NCBI GenBank assembly: GCA_913060865.1
Contig: CAJXTU010000003.1
Span: forward strand, 1-64,000
Direction of reading: 5' to 3'
DNA from: an uncultured Cycloclasticus sp.
Lineage (GTDB): Bacteria; Pseudomonadota; Gammaproteobacteria; Methylococcales; Cycloclasticaceae
DNA length: 64,000 bases
In this document: positions 37,134-45,873 of the stretch, piece by piece
Numbering within the stretch: position 1 is the first letter of the stretch
Layout: every line of letters begins with the position of its first letter
Notes under the pieces: generated by a model
The model's database searches: none
What the model saw: only the letters and a program-made list of their open reading frames with translations
Told to the model about the DNA's origin: nothing
Position numbers and translations under genes: made by a program

Positions 37134-38327
37134 TCAAATAGAACTAACACTTTCACCCGTTGCCTGAAGGTCTTCTGGGTTATTTTTCTCAACCCATCTC
37201 CAGGCAACAAAAAACGCTATCAAGCTTAATAATGACGCTATTGTAAAAACCCATTCAGAGCCAAAACCATCCCACAAAAAACCTGCAACCAAGCCACCAA
37301 ACATGCCTCCCGCGCCATAACCCACACTGCTATACAGTGCCTGCCCCTTATCTTGAGTAGGCCCTTTAAAATAATGGTGCGTTAGCTGGATACAAACCAC
37401 GTGAAAAGCACCAAATGATGCTGCGTGTAACACTTGAGCGAGTATCAACGCGCTAACAGTCTCACTAAGCCAAGCAATGATTAACCACCGAATAACCGTT
37501 AAAAAAATACTCAGTAATAGCACCCAGCGTAAAGAAACATGATGAAGAACCTTTTGAATAACAATAAATAATACAATTTCAGCTAGCACACCCAAAGACC
37601 AAAGCTGCCCTATCTCCGTTTCACTGTAGTTTAACTTATCCAATAATATGGAAAAAAAAGCGTAGTAAGCACCATGGGAAGCTTGAATGAGAAAGACCAC
37701 CAGAAAAAAAGCGACAACTTTTTTTTGTTTCAAAATCGAGAAAATTGCTGGGCCGCCTTTTTTATGCTTACGCCGTCCTTTTTCACTTAAAAGGAGGCTA
37801 GATAGAAAAATCATTATTAGGCATAAACTAACCAATAAAGGCCAATCATTTAAACTCGTCATATTCAGGATATACCCTGCACCAGCAACCGTCACAACAA
37901 AACCTACAGAACCCCATAATCGTATCCCACTGTAAAGCCTTGTTTCACTACCAAGCTTCGTTAACGTAATCGATTCAAACTGTGGCAACATTGCGTTCCA
38001 AAAGAAACTGAATATAAAAGTCGCTAGCAATATTCCAGTAAAACCTTGTTCGAATAACAGGCTACTGTAGGCGACCGCGGCGACAAATGAAGCCAGCTGA
38101 ACGAGTCGCATTCGATTATCAAACCTAGCTGAGAGCCATGCCAGAATACTGGGCGAAACAAGCTTCGTGCCTTGCATCACCGCAAAGACCAAACCAACTT
38201 GCGCAGCCATATAGCCAAGAGATGTTAGGTACAAGCCTAGATATGGCATAAATGCACCCAACGATGCAAAATAAAAGAAATAAAACCCGGACAACCGCCA
38301 ATATGGCAGCTTTTGCTGTCGTTGCAA
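37134..38327 (-). CDS. MFS transporter, phenylpropionate/HcaT-like
   Basis: The 397-residue protein has about 12 hydrophobic segments and opens YWRLSGFYFFYFASLGAFMPYLGLY-like, as in the PPP/HcaT branch of the major facilitator superfamily. SVGYGAGGMFGGLVAGFLWD and a long cytoplasmic basic loop (SEKGRRKHKKGG) are visible. Members of the branch are linked to phenylpropionate or to unknown substrates. Aromatic transport fits the meta-pathway genes but is only inference. It follows aroC by 30 bases in the prmB-aroC run. Confidence 0.85.
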   Translation of the reverse strand: MQRQQKLPYWRLSGFYFFYFASLGAFMPYLGLYLTSLGYMAAQVGLVFAVMQGTKLVSPSILAWLSARFDNRMRLVQLASFVAAVAYSSLLFEQGFTGILLATFIFSFFWNAMLPQFESITLTKLGSETRLYSGIRLWGSVGFVVTVAGAGYILNMTSLNDWPLLVSLCLIMIFLSSLLLSEKGRRKHKKGGPAIFSILKQKKVVAFFLVVFLIQASHGAYYAFFSILLDKLNYSETEIGQLWSLGVLAEIVLFIVIQKVLHHVSLRWVLLLSIFLTVIRWLIIAWLSETVSALILAQVLHAASFGAFHVVCIQLTHHYFKGPTQDKGQALYSSVGYGAGGMFGGLVAGFLWDGFGSEWVFTIASLLSLIAFFVAWRWVEKNNPEDLQATGESVSSI

Positions 38328-38357
38328 TTTAGACCTGACTAACTATCGAAGCGAGGT

Positions 38358-39464
38358 TTATAACAATTCCTCACCTGATGGAATAATCGGCATCGTTGAT
38401 CTAACATCCATATTTTGCCCCCTATGCCTAAGCACGTGATCCATCAGCGTAATCGCCATCATCGCTTCAGCAATAGGTGTCGCCCTTATGCCCACACACG
38501 GGTCGTGACGCCCTTTTGTCACCACGTCAATAGGCTTACCCTCACTGTCGACCGATTGGCCAGGAAGGCGCAAACTGGACGTAGGCTTTAATGCGATACT
38601 CGCCGAAATTGTTTGCCCCGTTGAGATGCCACCTAAAATCCCACCCGCATGATTACTAAGAAAACCATTCGGTGTCATTTCGTCACGAAACTCCGTCCCT
38701 AATGCCTCAACACAGTCAAACCCAGCGCCAATTTCAACACCTTTAACCGCATTAATACTCATTAAAGCATGTGCCAATTCTGCGTCTAAGCGATCAAAAA
38801 TAGGTTCGCCTAAACCCACCGGAACACCCGTTGCTTTAACATTAACGCGAGCGCCCACTGAATCACCAGATTTTCTCAATGCATCCATATACGTCTCTAA
38901 TTCATCCACTTTACTGGGGTCGGGACAAAAGAAAGGGTTTTCATGTACACCTGCCATCTCAACAACATCAATTTTAATCGGACCCAATTGAGCCAAATAG
39001 CCGTTAACTTCTATACCCAGTTTTTCTTTTAAATATTTTTTGGCAATTCCACCTGCAGCAACACGCATTGCAGTTTCACGAGCAGACGATCGCCCACCCC
39101 CACGATAATCACGAAAACCATATTTTTGTTGGTAACTATAATCTGCATGACCAGGGCGAAAAGTATCTTTGATATTTGAATAATCCTTAGAGCGTTGATC
39201 CGTATTTTGTATAAGCAGTCCAATAGGTGTGCCTGTTGTTTTACCTTCAAACACACCTGACAAAATTTTAACTTCATCTGCTTCTTTTCGTTGAGTCGTA
39301 TGCCTCGACGTACCTGGTTTTCTTAAATCAAGGTCCCCTTGTAAATCTGCTTCACATAGCTCTAACCCAGGAGGGCAACCATCTACAATACAACCGATAG
39401 CAGGACCGTGGCTTTCTCCAAAGCCAGTAACAGTAAAGATTTTTCCAATTGAATTTCCTGACAT
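38358..39464 (-). CDS. aroC: Chorismate synthase
   Basis: AroC makes chorismate from EPSP using reduced FMN, the last step of the shared aromatic pathway. The 368-residue protein has all three signatures: [18 protein letters not shown] near the start, [19 protein letters not shown] in the middle and [17 protein letters not shown] near the end. Length is normal. It lies between prmB and the MFS gene on the minus strand with short gaps (25 and 30 bases), a common prmB-aroC linkage in gammaproteobacteria. Confidence 0.98.
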   Translation of the reverse strand: MSGNSIGKIFTVTGFGESHGPAIGCIVDGCPPGLELCEADLQGDLDLRKPGTSRHTTQRKEADEVKILSGVFEGKTTGTPIGLLIQNTDQRSKDYSNIKDTFRPGHADYSYQQKYGFRDYRGGGRSSARETAMRVAAGGIAKKYLKEKLGIEVNGYLAQLGPIKIDVVEMAGVHENPFFCPDPSKVDELETYMDALRKSGDSVGARVNVKATGVPVGLGEPIFDRLDAELAHALMSINAVKGVEIGAGFDCVEALGTEFRDEMTPNGFLSNHAGGILGGISTGQTISASIALKPTSSLRLPGQSVDSEGKPIDVVTKGRHDPCVGIRATPIAEAMMAITLMDHVLRHRGQNMDVRSTMPIIPSGEELL

Positions 39465-39489
39465 CGTTGTCCGCTTACTCGTTAATTAA

Positions 39490-40410
39490 TTATGTTAGTT
39501 TAGCTTGAAATTGACTGTTGTATTCCAATAATTGTTCTTTTGTTAGCATGAAAACCCCATGGCCACCATAATCAAAATCTTGCCATAAAAAAGGCACCTT
39601 CGGGTAACACAACTGAAGCACTTCATCTGTATTACCGACTTCTACATACAGAACACCCCCATCATTAAGGTGCTCTAGTGCATTGACGAGAATTTTATGC
39701 ACCAAGTCCAACCCTGATGCTCCCCCATCTAAACCAAGCCTAGGCTCCTTATAAAACTCTTCTGGTAAAGCAGATAGTTCGCTATGCCCAACATAAGGCG
39801 GGTTACTAACGATTAAGTCATATTTTTTTCCAACCAAACCATCAAATAAATTGGACTCAATAGCTTCAACCCTTCCCCCTACTGCGTGTCGCTGAATATT
39901 CTTTCTGGCCACATCCAGTGCAGTCGTTGATATATCCGCTAAATCGACCATCGTGTTGGGAAAATAAACCGCACAAGCAATACCAATACAGCCACTTCCT
40001 GTACACAAATCTAAAATATGGCCGACTTTATCAACATCAACCCAGGGCGAAAAACCACTATCAATCAATTCAGCAAACGGTGAACGCGGAACTAAAACAT
40101 CGTCATTAACCGAAAATGCTAATCCTGCAAACCAAGCTTCACCTACTATGTAAGCTGCAGGGATTTTTTCTTTGACCCTTCGATCAAAAGCATCTAGTAT
40201 TTTTTTCTTAGCATCAGCATCAACAGTTTCAACAAACACCTGATCATCTAATAGTGGTAAGTTATTCGTGATACTTAACACAATATACGCAGCCTCATCC
40301 ATCGCATTATCCGTGCCATGGCCAAAATACAGTCTAGCCTCATCAAACAAATGCTCACCATAGCTAACTAACTGGTTAATTGTATTTATTTCTTGTAATT
40401 TGATTGTCAT
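39490..40410 (-). CDS. prmB: Ribosomal protein L3 N5-glutamine methyltransferase
   Basis: PrmB methylates a glutamine of ribosomal protein L3. The 306-residue protein has a helical N-terminal substrate domain, the SAM-binding loop LDLCTGSGCIGIACA and the catalytic LIVSNPPYVGHSEL. YKEPRLGLDGGASGLDLVHKI follows. NPPY marks glutamine methylation of the HemK/PrmC group. The aroC neighbour favours PrmB over PrmC, which usually follows prfA. The gene is divergent from the HDOD gene. Confidence 0.95.
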   Translation of the reverse strand: MTIKLQEINTINQLVSYGEHLFDEARLYFGHGTDNAMDEAAYIVLSITNNLPLLDDQVFVETVDADAKKKILDAFDRRVKEKIPAAYIVGEAWFAGLAFSVNDDVLVPRSPFAELIDSGFSPWVDVDKVGHILDLCTGSGCIGIACAVYFPNTMVDLADISTTALDVARKNIQRHAVGGRVEAIESNLFDGLVGKKYDLIVSNPPYVGHSELSALPEEFYKEPRLGLDGGASGLDLVHKILVNALEHLNDGGVLYVEVGNTDEVLQLCYPKVPFLWQDFDYGGHGVFMLTKEQLLEYNSQFQAKLT

Positions 40411-40494
40411 AAAGCCATAGAAAGGATTATATTTAACGCAACGTGCTAACTGATCATTTTAACTCAATTAAGAACCAACAAAATACTTTAAAAG

Positions 40495-41739
40495 ATGTCT
40501 ACTAGAAATCTAACAAACGAAGAAGTTAACTCTTTATTCCCTATTAGAAATTTTTCTGATAGCAGCAAACGACAACTTCAAGAAATGGCACAAACAGAAA
40601 GTTTCGATACCAATAGCATTTTATTTTCTGCCGGTAGTAATGACGACAAACAAGTATATCTTTTAGAAGGCAAGGCACGGCTTACTCTCTCTAGTAACCA
40701 AGAGAGAATCATTGAAGGTGGGCAAATGGAGGCTCGCTTCCCTATTGATAACAATACTCCACACCGAGCAACGGCTGTCGCAGTCGAACCAGTGACATTA
40801 CTTTCTATAAAGCGCTCAACGTTAGACGCGTTGATGAATGGCGTATCACTTGGTGAGAATACTGAGGTTGAAATCCTTGAAGAAAACGAAGATTCCTTAC
40901 TATATAACCAGCTCTATTTTGAAGTTACTCAGGAAATGCAAGCTGACAAATTGGAATTACCTTCTATTCCAGAAACCGCCATAAAAGTTCGAACGGCCAT
41001 TTCCGACCCTCATGCAACATCAGATAAAATAGCACGAATAACTCAACAGGACCCTGCAATTACCGCCCAACTAATTAAAGTTGCTAATAGCCCTTTATTT
41101 CGAGGGCGTGAACGAATTGAGGCTCTTCCACCTGCGATCACACGACTAGGACTAAAAGCCATTAGCAACCTCATCACTACCTTTACCATGAGAATGGTTT
41201 TTAATGCAAAAACAAAAGATGTTAAGGAATTAATTTCAGCACTCTGGTTGCATAGCCGAGATGTTGCTGGAATATGCGCCATTATGGCTAAGAAACTTAA
41301 GGGCTTCAATACAGATAAAGCCATGTTAGCAGGCTTAATACACGACATTGGCGCCATACCCATTTTAACGCATGCTGATAAACACCCGAACTTAATAACC
41401 AATAAACGTGATGTACAGCATACCCTTGAAAAGCTAACACCTGTTATAGGAAAAATGGTGTTGAAAAAATGGAATTTTACTGAAGACTTTGTTGAGTTAG
41501 CCCTTAATGCCGAGAGTTGGGAGCGTAAAACTGATCAGCCTGCTAATTACACCGACTTGGTCATAGTTGCTCAATTACTCAGTTTTAGAAACACGCCTCT
41601 ACAAGAAAAGCATCCGGAGCCCTCAAGCGTTCCAGCTTATGAGCGTCTTAGCAAATTGCTCAAGGACCCCAGTGACTCAATCGATGTTATAGAGAATGCA
41701 CAAGAAGAACTCGCTAACATAAAACAACTGTTCAACTAA
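40495..41739 (+). CDS. HDOD domain protein with cNMP-binding-like N-terminus
   Basis: The 414-residue protein begins with a degenerate cyclic-nucleotide-binding-like domain (about 15-120, including ILFSAGSNDDKQVYLLEG and ATAVAVEPVTLLSIKRS). It continues with an HDOD domain at about 150-350 (LPSIPETAIKVRTAISDP, ITQQDPAITAQLIKVANSP, MLAGLIHDIGAIPIL). HDOD proteins act in signalling and lack full HD hydrolase metal sites. It starts a plus-strand run with a FliK-like and a mini-FlhB gene, pointing to flagellar or surface regulation. Ligand and partners are unknown. Confidence 0.88.
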   Translation: MSTRNLTNEEVNSLFPIRNFSDSSKRQLQEMAQTESFDTNSILFSAGSNDDKQVYLLEGKARLTLSSNQERIIEGGQMEARFPIDNNTPHRATAVAVEPVTLLSIKRSTLDALMNGVSLGENTEVEILEENEDSLLYNQLYFEVTQEMQADKLELPSIPETAIKVRTAISDPHATSDKIARITQQDPAITAQLIKVANSPLFRGRERIEALPPAITRLGLKAISNLITTFTMRMVFNAKTKDVKELISALWLHSRDVAGICAIMAKKLKGFNTDKAMLAGLIHDIGAIPILTHADKHPNLITNKRDVQHTLEKLTPVIGKMVLKKWNFTEDFVELALNAESWERKTDQPANYTDLVIVAQLLSFRNTPLQEKHPEPSSVPAYERLSKLLKDPSDSIDVIENAQEELANIKQLFN

Positions 41740-41756
41740 GTTGCGGCTTAGATTCT

Positions 41757-43067
41757 TTGGAGATACCCAGTAACTTTAGCAGTCCAATATTAGAGACTGC
41801 GAAATCAACATTAACCCTTGATAAACTACAGACTGGCCAATCTACACAGGCTAAAATTATCCAGCTGTTACCCAACAAAACTGACATTATTATTCGCCTA
41901 GGGAATCAGACTCTTCAAGCTAAAACTAGTGTCCCAGTCACCGTTGGTGAAACTATTAACGTATTGGTAGAAAAAACGGCATCAGAACTTATCCTTAAGG
42001 TAAAACCTCCTATCCAACAAGCAAGCATTATTGACGCTAGCTTGCGCCGATTAATTCCAAAGCAAACACCGGTTAATGAGTTTCAACACCCTCTAAAGCG
42101 TGTCTTTACAAGTATTAACCAGCAAACTTTATTAACCACTAGTCCTACTGCTAGTTCTCATGCTCAAGAGCTCACATCTCAATCAATGCAGATCAAGCGG
42201 TTAGCCGTAAGCATTCTCCAGTCATTGCCCGATCAAAAGAAACTTGCATCTAGCGAGGGCTTTAAGAGTGCCCTACAAAACTCAGGCATGTTTTTAGAAC
42301 CTAAATTACGACAAGCACTATTGGAGAATAATGCGACCCTAAATACAACTACTCATGTTATAAAAAAAAGCCTCACACTTGGCCAAAATCCATTACTGCC
42401 AATTAACCAAGCCCCTATTGGCTTTACTCAAGTTGACCTAAAAAGCAATCTTATTAAACTTATTCAGTTATTAAAAGCTTGGCCAAAAGCAACAGTAAAC
42501 ACCCCTCAGCCAACAGGTCAAAACCCTCTTCCAATACCAATCAAATCACCCGCTTCTATCGCACAAACAATAAACCCAGCCTTATTATTAGAAAATCAAA
42601 TAAAGGAGCTAATCAACAAAACAGAAGGTAGTGTTGCAAAAATCACCTTAAACCAATTAGCTAGCTCCCATACTGAGAACACTGGCAACCGCCAAACTTG
42701 GCAAGTTGAAATTCCGTTTTTAAATCATCATGCTTCTGAATCCGTGTTTTTAAAAATTGAGCAAGAAGACTCACCCACAACACAAGACAAAGATGTCGAA
42801 CAGAAATGGACTGTTTCTCTGGAGATGAACCCACCAAAACTTGGCTTAATTAAGAACAAACTAAGCATAAATAACCAGCAAATTGATGCCAATTTTTGGG
42901 CCGAAAGCCCAGAAACAAAAAACTTAATTCAACGTCATTTAAGTTTATTTAAAGAGCAACTCACTCGCGCTAACTTACAACCCGAGCGCATCCAAGTTAG
43001 CAATGGGCCCGACCCGGTCATTCAGCCAGTAAAGCCCAGCACGTCTATCTTAAGTGAGAAGGCATAA
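41757..43067 (+). CDS. FliK-like hook-length control family protein (second copy)
   Basis: This 436-residue protein has a low-complexity, Gln/Thr/Pro-rich body and a C-terminal globular region. That region includes WQVEIPFLNHHASESVFLKI, KWTVSLEMNPPKLGLIKNKL and LIQRHLSLFKEQLTRANLQP, which resembles the Flg_hook domain of FliK. The start codon is TTG with gattctttgg around it, and no ATG fits. It is distinct from the larger cluster's own FliK (56507-57715). Its stop overlaps the next start by one base (TAATG), so it is coupled to the small FlhB-like protein. Confidence 0.78.
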   Translation: MEIPSNFSSPILETAKSTLTLDKLQTGQSTQAKIIQLLPNKTDIIIRLGNQTLQAKTSVPVTVGETINVLVEKTASELILKVKPPIQQASIIDASLRRLIPKQTPVNEFQHPLKRVFTSINQQTLLTTSPTASSHAQELTSQSMQIKRLAVSILQSLPDQKKLASSEGFKSALQNSGMFLEPKLRQALLENNATLNTTTHVIKKSLTLGQNPLLPINQAPIGFTQVDLKSNLIKLIQLLKAWPKATVNTPQPTGQNPLPIPIKSPASIAQTINPALLLENQIKELINKTEGSVAKITLNQLASSHTENTGNRQTWQVEIPFLNHHASESVFLKIEQEDSPTTQDKDVEQKWTVSLEMNPPKLGLIKNKLSINNQQIDANFWAESPETKNLIQRHLSLFKEQLTRANLQPERIQVSNGPDPVIQPVKPSTSILSEKA

Positions 43068-43354
43068 TGACTGACATTATTAACCCTGCCGATATCGCCG
43101 TAGCGTTAAAATACGATGGTCAAAACGCACCAACAATAACCGCCAAAGGCAGTGGGAGTCTCGCTCAAGAAATTATTGACCTTGCCATTGCTAATGATAT
43201 CCCATTGGACAACAACCCAGAGCTAGTAAAGATTCTCAGCAGTATCCCCTTGGGAGAAGAAATACCTGAGGCCTTATACATTGCAGTTGCAGAAGTTATA
43301 GCGTTTGCTTATTTACTATCCGACAAAATACCGGATAACGTTTCTAACAAGTAA
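43067..43354 (+). CDS. Small FlhB C-domain-like protein (FhlB type)
   Basis: The 95-residue protein matches the cytoplasmic C-terminal domain of FlhB: NPADIAVALKYDG, APTITAKGSGSLAQEIIDLA, IPLDNNPELVKILSSIPLGE, and IPEALYIAVAEVIAFAYLL. The true FlhB in this window (50900-52045) has NPTHFAIALKYEEG at the same place. Here the self-cleavage motif NPTH is replaced by NPAD, and no membrane part exists. Similar short proteins can replace the FlhB fragment in some bacteria. It follows the FliK-like gene with a one-base overlap and ends 2 bases from the convergent DUF2802 gene. Confidence 0.86.
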   Translation: MTDIINPADIAVALKYDGQNAPTITAKGSGSLAQEIIDLAIANDIPLDNNPELVKILSSIPLGEEIPEALYIAVAEVIAFAYLLSDKIPDNVSNK

Positions 43355-43356
43355 CA

Positions 43357-43749
43357 CTACGCTTTATGTAAACGAATCAGGAGGCCCGCCTCATCCACCG
43401 TTAAATGAAACTTCTCGACAATTTCTTCTATACCAGCGCCTTTTTGCGCCATTTCAATCGCACCTTGAAATTCCTGTAAGTGCTCAAAAGAGTCGCTTTC
43501 TTCCAGTTCTTCTAAACGCTCAATTAAGTTACGAACTCGGCGTTCAGTTCCACCAACACGCTCATCAACCCCTAAGCCACTCGCACAAAGCGCTGAAACG
43601 TCATGCTGCACCGTTTCTATCTTTTTACATACCTCAGCCACCTTAGCCTCTAAAGACTTATTCAAGCGTTGCATTTTAAATAGAGCAATGAATAACATAA
43701 CAATAGCCACAAAGAAAAAAACACCCAAGATCACAATATATAGTTCCAT
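43357..43749 (-). CDS. DUF2802 membrane-anchored protein
   Basis: The 130-residue protein has one N-terminal membrane segment (YIVILGVFFFVAIVMLFIAL), a coiled coil (LNKSLEAKVAEVCKKIETVQ), and a C-terminal helical part (VEKFHLTVDEAGLLIRLHKA). The last part resembles the helix-turn-helix-like end of DUF2802 proteins found in polar flagellar/chemotaxis clusters. Its start overlaps the stop of the 53-residue upstream frame (TGATG), so it is translationally coupled. Function is unknown; a scaffold near the pole is plausible but unproven. Confidence 0.84.
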   Translation of the reverse strand: MELYIVILGVFFFVAIVMLFIALFKMQRLNKSLEAKVAEVCKKIETVQHDVSALCASGLGVDERVGGTERRVRNLIERLEELEESDSFEHLQEFQGAIEMAQKGAGIEEIVEKFHLTVDEAGLLIRLHKA

Positions 43750-43910
43750 CAGACCCTTTCATCTATATGTTTAACAGGTGTATCCGACTCAGTAACCTTA
43801 TCTTTCAACTCGGGTTCTGTATCCTGTTTTTTGGTATTTGTTTGGTTTTTATCACCCGATTTAATGGGCCGAATCACACGACTTGGTGTCACTTTATTTA
43901 TACCAGCCAT
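43749..43910 (-). CDS. Small 53-residue polar protein between motD and DUF2802
   Basis: The minus-strand frame starts MAGINKVTPSRVIRPIKSGD and continues with a Lys/Asp/Glu/Thr-rich tail ending in HIDERV. It lies 18 bases after motD and its TGA overlaps the ATG of the DUF2802 gene (TGATG at 43747-43751), the main evidence that it is translated. The upstream segment has aggtgat close to the ATG. The predicted protein is disordered and has no recognised family. I consider it real because of the coupling and the lack of space otherwise. Confidence 0.65.
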   Translation of the reverse strand: MAGINKVTPSRVIRPIKSGDKNQTNTKKQDTEPELKDKVTESDTPVKHIDERV

Positions 43911-43928
43911 GAATATCACCTATTTGTG

Positions 43929-44945
43929 TCATTGTCTTAAGAACTTATTAAATCGACTACTTTTAGCTTTTTCAAGTTTTTCTATCTTCTCAATCATCGG
44001 CTCATCTGAATCAATAACATGACCTAGTGGAGCTTCAATCGCTTCTATTAACTCAACCGCTTTCTCTTCAACAACTAACGATTCTTTATCCGCATTATCG
44101 GTAGTTTTTCTTTTATCTGTAAATCGTGATATCGCATTAGACTGAATAACAATCACGACCCGCCTATTTCTCTCTCGACCCTCTGGCGTTCTATTATCTT
44201 CAACTGGCTGGTGTTCGCCATAGCCTACCGCAGCCAAACGCTCGGGATTAACCCCATATTTAGCAAATAAATGAACAACACTCGCGGCACGAGCAGCAGA
44301 TAACTCCCAATTTGATGGGTATTCATACGAATTAATTGGGAGATTATCAGTGAACCCTTCTACTTGTACCGTATTGTTTAGCTGCCGGATTGGTTTGGCC
44401 ACTTTCCAAAGCACTCGTAAGGCCTCATCTGATAAAGTGGCATTACCACTTCCAAACAACATATTACTATTCAGCTCTATTTCAACCCAGAGGTCATTTT
44501 TTTCAACCGATACAAGATCCCTATCAATCTGAGGTGACAACGCTGACTCTAACTTATCAGCAAGCTGATCGAGTACTTTTGCTTCACTTAATTTTTGAGC
44601 ACCTTCCACACCATTATCAACAACTTCAGCGGTTAACTTCGGTTTAGAATCAGAAAACAACTCAGGAATAATGTTATCTCCGCCATTCTCTAATTTCATC
44701 AGCCTTTCAATAAGCTCTTTATTTTGAAGGATATCGCCAATTTCAATCGGGGTCATTGTTTTTGGTTGCCCTTTAAAAGCCCCATCTAACGTGCTTGAGA
44801 GTACTCGATATTTACCTTCATTAACCGATGAGACAGAATACATCACCACAAAAAAAGCAAACAAAAGCGTAATAAAATCCGCATAAGAGACCATCCACCG
44901 TTCGTGATTATCATGCTCTTCGAACTTTCTTTTGCGTCGGGCCAT
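43929..44945 (-). CDS. motD: Flagellar motor stator protein MotD (MotB family)
   Basis: MotD forms the stator with MotC and anchors it to the cell wall. The 338-residue protein has one membrane segment following ERWMVSYADFITLLFAFF, whose Asp is the expected ion-binding residue. A periplasmic linker follows, then an OmpA-type peptidoglycan domain (VEGFTDNLPINSYEYPSNWE, and GYGEHQPVEDNRTPEGRERN). The C-terminal 60 residues are an acidic, Lys-rich extension. It starts 3 bases after motC. Coupling ion is not certain. Confidence 0.94.
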   Translation of the reverse strand: MARRKRKFEEHDNHERWMVSYADFITLLFAFFVVMYSVSSVNEGKYRVLSSTLDGAFKGQPKTMTPIEIGDILQNKELIERLMKLENGGDNIIPELFSDSKPKLTAEVVDNGVEGAQKLSEAKVLDQLADKLESALSPQIDRDLVSVEKNDLWVEIELNSNMLFGSGNATLSDEALRVLWKVAKPIRQLNNTVQVEGFTDNLPINSYEYPSNWELSAARAASVVHLFAKYGVNPERLAAVGYGEHQPVEDNRTPEGRERNRRVVIVIQSNAISRFTDKRKTTDNADKESLVVEEKAVELIEAIEAPLGHVIDSDEPMIEKIEKLEKAKSSRFNKFLRQ

Positions 44946-44948
44946 AGC

Positions 44949-45686
44949 TTACAAATAACCCTGCAGTTTTATTTCAACGTTGCGCGGGTTTTCACCTTCT
45001 GCAATCGCGGCAATCCCTTCTATCATCATTTCTCTAGCTTGCGAGAATGCTTGAATGTGCGACTTCAGCTTAGCGGCCACTGGTATAAACAATAAATTAG
45101 CCAAACCCACACCATAAATTGTTGCAACAAAAGCCGTAGCAATACCTGCACCTAATTTACTTGGGTCAGATAAATTTTGCATCACATGGATAAGCCCCAT
45201 AACAGCACCGATAATACCAATCGTAGGCGCATAACCCCCCATTGATTCATAAACCTTTGCACTTTGTAGTTGTTGAGCTTCTAATGCTTCCAACTCAAGC
45301 ATTAAAATATCTCGTATCATTTCTGGTTCTGCACCATCAACCAATAACTGCAATCCCTTTCTTGCAAACATTTCTTGCTCTTCATCAACAATGGCCTCAA
45401 GGCCGAGTAGACCCTCGCGTCGAGCTATCTCGCTCCATTCAATGATTTTATCAATTGAGTGCTGCAATTTAAGGTTTGGTGGAAATAGAACCCAATGCAA
45501 TAATTTAAGCGAGCCAAAAAATACCTTAGCCGGGGATTGTAATAAAGCGGCACCAAAGGTTCCACCGATCACAATTAATGCGGCGGGGCCATTAATAAGT
45601 GCCTCGAGGTGGCCTCCTTCCATGAGGTTTCCACCCAAAATGGCACCAAAGCCAATAATTACCCCCAATATAGTCAAAATATCCAA
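44949..45686 (-). CDS. motC: Flagellar motor stator protein MotC (MotA family)
   Basis: MotC is the membrane ring of the stator. The 245-residue protein has four hydrophobic segments. It has the family stretches MDILTILGVIIGFGAILGGN, GGTFGAALLQSP, GGYAPTIGIIGAVMGLIHVM, and GVGLANLLFIPVAAKLK with the proline of the ion channel. The start is a TTG at 45686 with aaggag 9 bases upstream; no ATG lies near. In Pseudomonas motCD follow chemotaxis genes, but here they come 187 bases after fliA with no che genes between. Confidence 0.94.
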   Translation of the reverse strand: MDILTILGVIIGFGAILGGNLMEGGHLEALINGPAALIVIGGTFGAALLQSPAKVFFGSLKLLHWVLFPPNLKLQHSIDKIIEWSEIARREGLLGLEAIVDEEQEMFARKGLQLLVDGAEPEMIRDILMLELEALEAQQLQSAKVYESMGGYAPTIGIIGAVMGLIHVMQNLSDPSKLGAGIATAFVATIYGVGLANLLFIPVAAKLKSHIQAFSQAREMMIEGIAAIAEGENPRNVEIKLQGYL

Positions 45687-45687
45687 C

Positions 45688-45804
45688 TTATAAACTCCTT
45701 AATTGATGGTATTGATAAGCAAATGACAAAGCAGAGCCTGTCCCGTTAGTCTCATTATTTACCTTCGGAACTGAAAACAAAATATCATTGGTTAAAACCT
45801 TCAT
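45688..45804 (-). CDS. Possible 38-residue leader ORF before motC
   Basis: An ATG at 45804 opens a minus-strand frame of 38 codons, MKVLTNDILFSVPKVNNETN continuing to YHQLRSL, whose stop lies one base before the motC TTG start. The ribosome site of motC is inside its last codons, so its translation could couple to motC. A weak ribosome site (gggtgg) precedes it. There is no homology I can recognise. It may be chance. Confidence 0.3.
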   Translation of the reverse strand: MKVLTNDILFSVPKVNNETNGTGSALSFAYQYHQLRSL

Positions 45805-45873
45805 TACCCACCCAAATTTCCCAATCAAAAAAGTGAGCATAAAGCAATAACGCTTATTTTATTAAACAAGTAA

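Noticed and set aside
43305-43646. 113-codon plus-strand frame after the mini-FlhB gene
   Set aside because: It overlaps the DUF2802 gene on the other strand, which has a clear membrane segment and family match.
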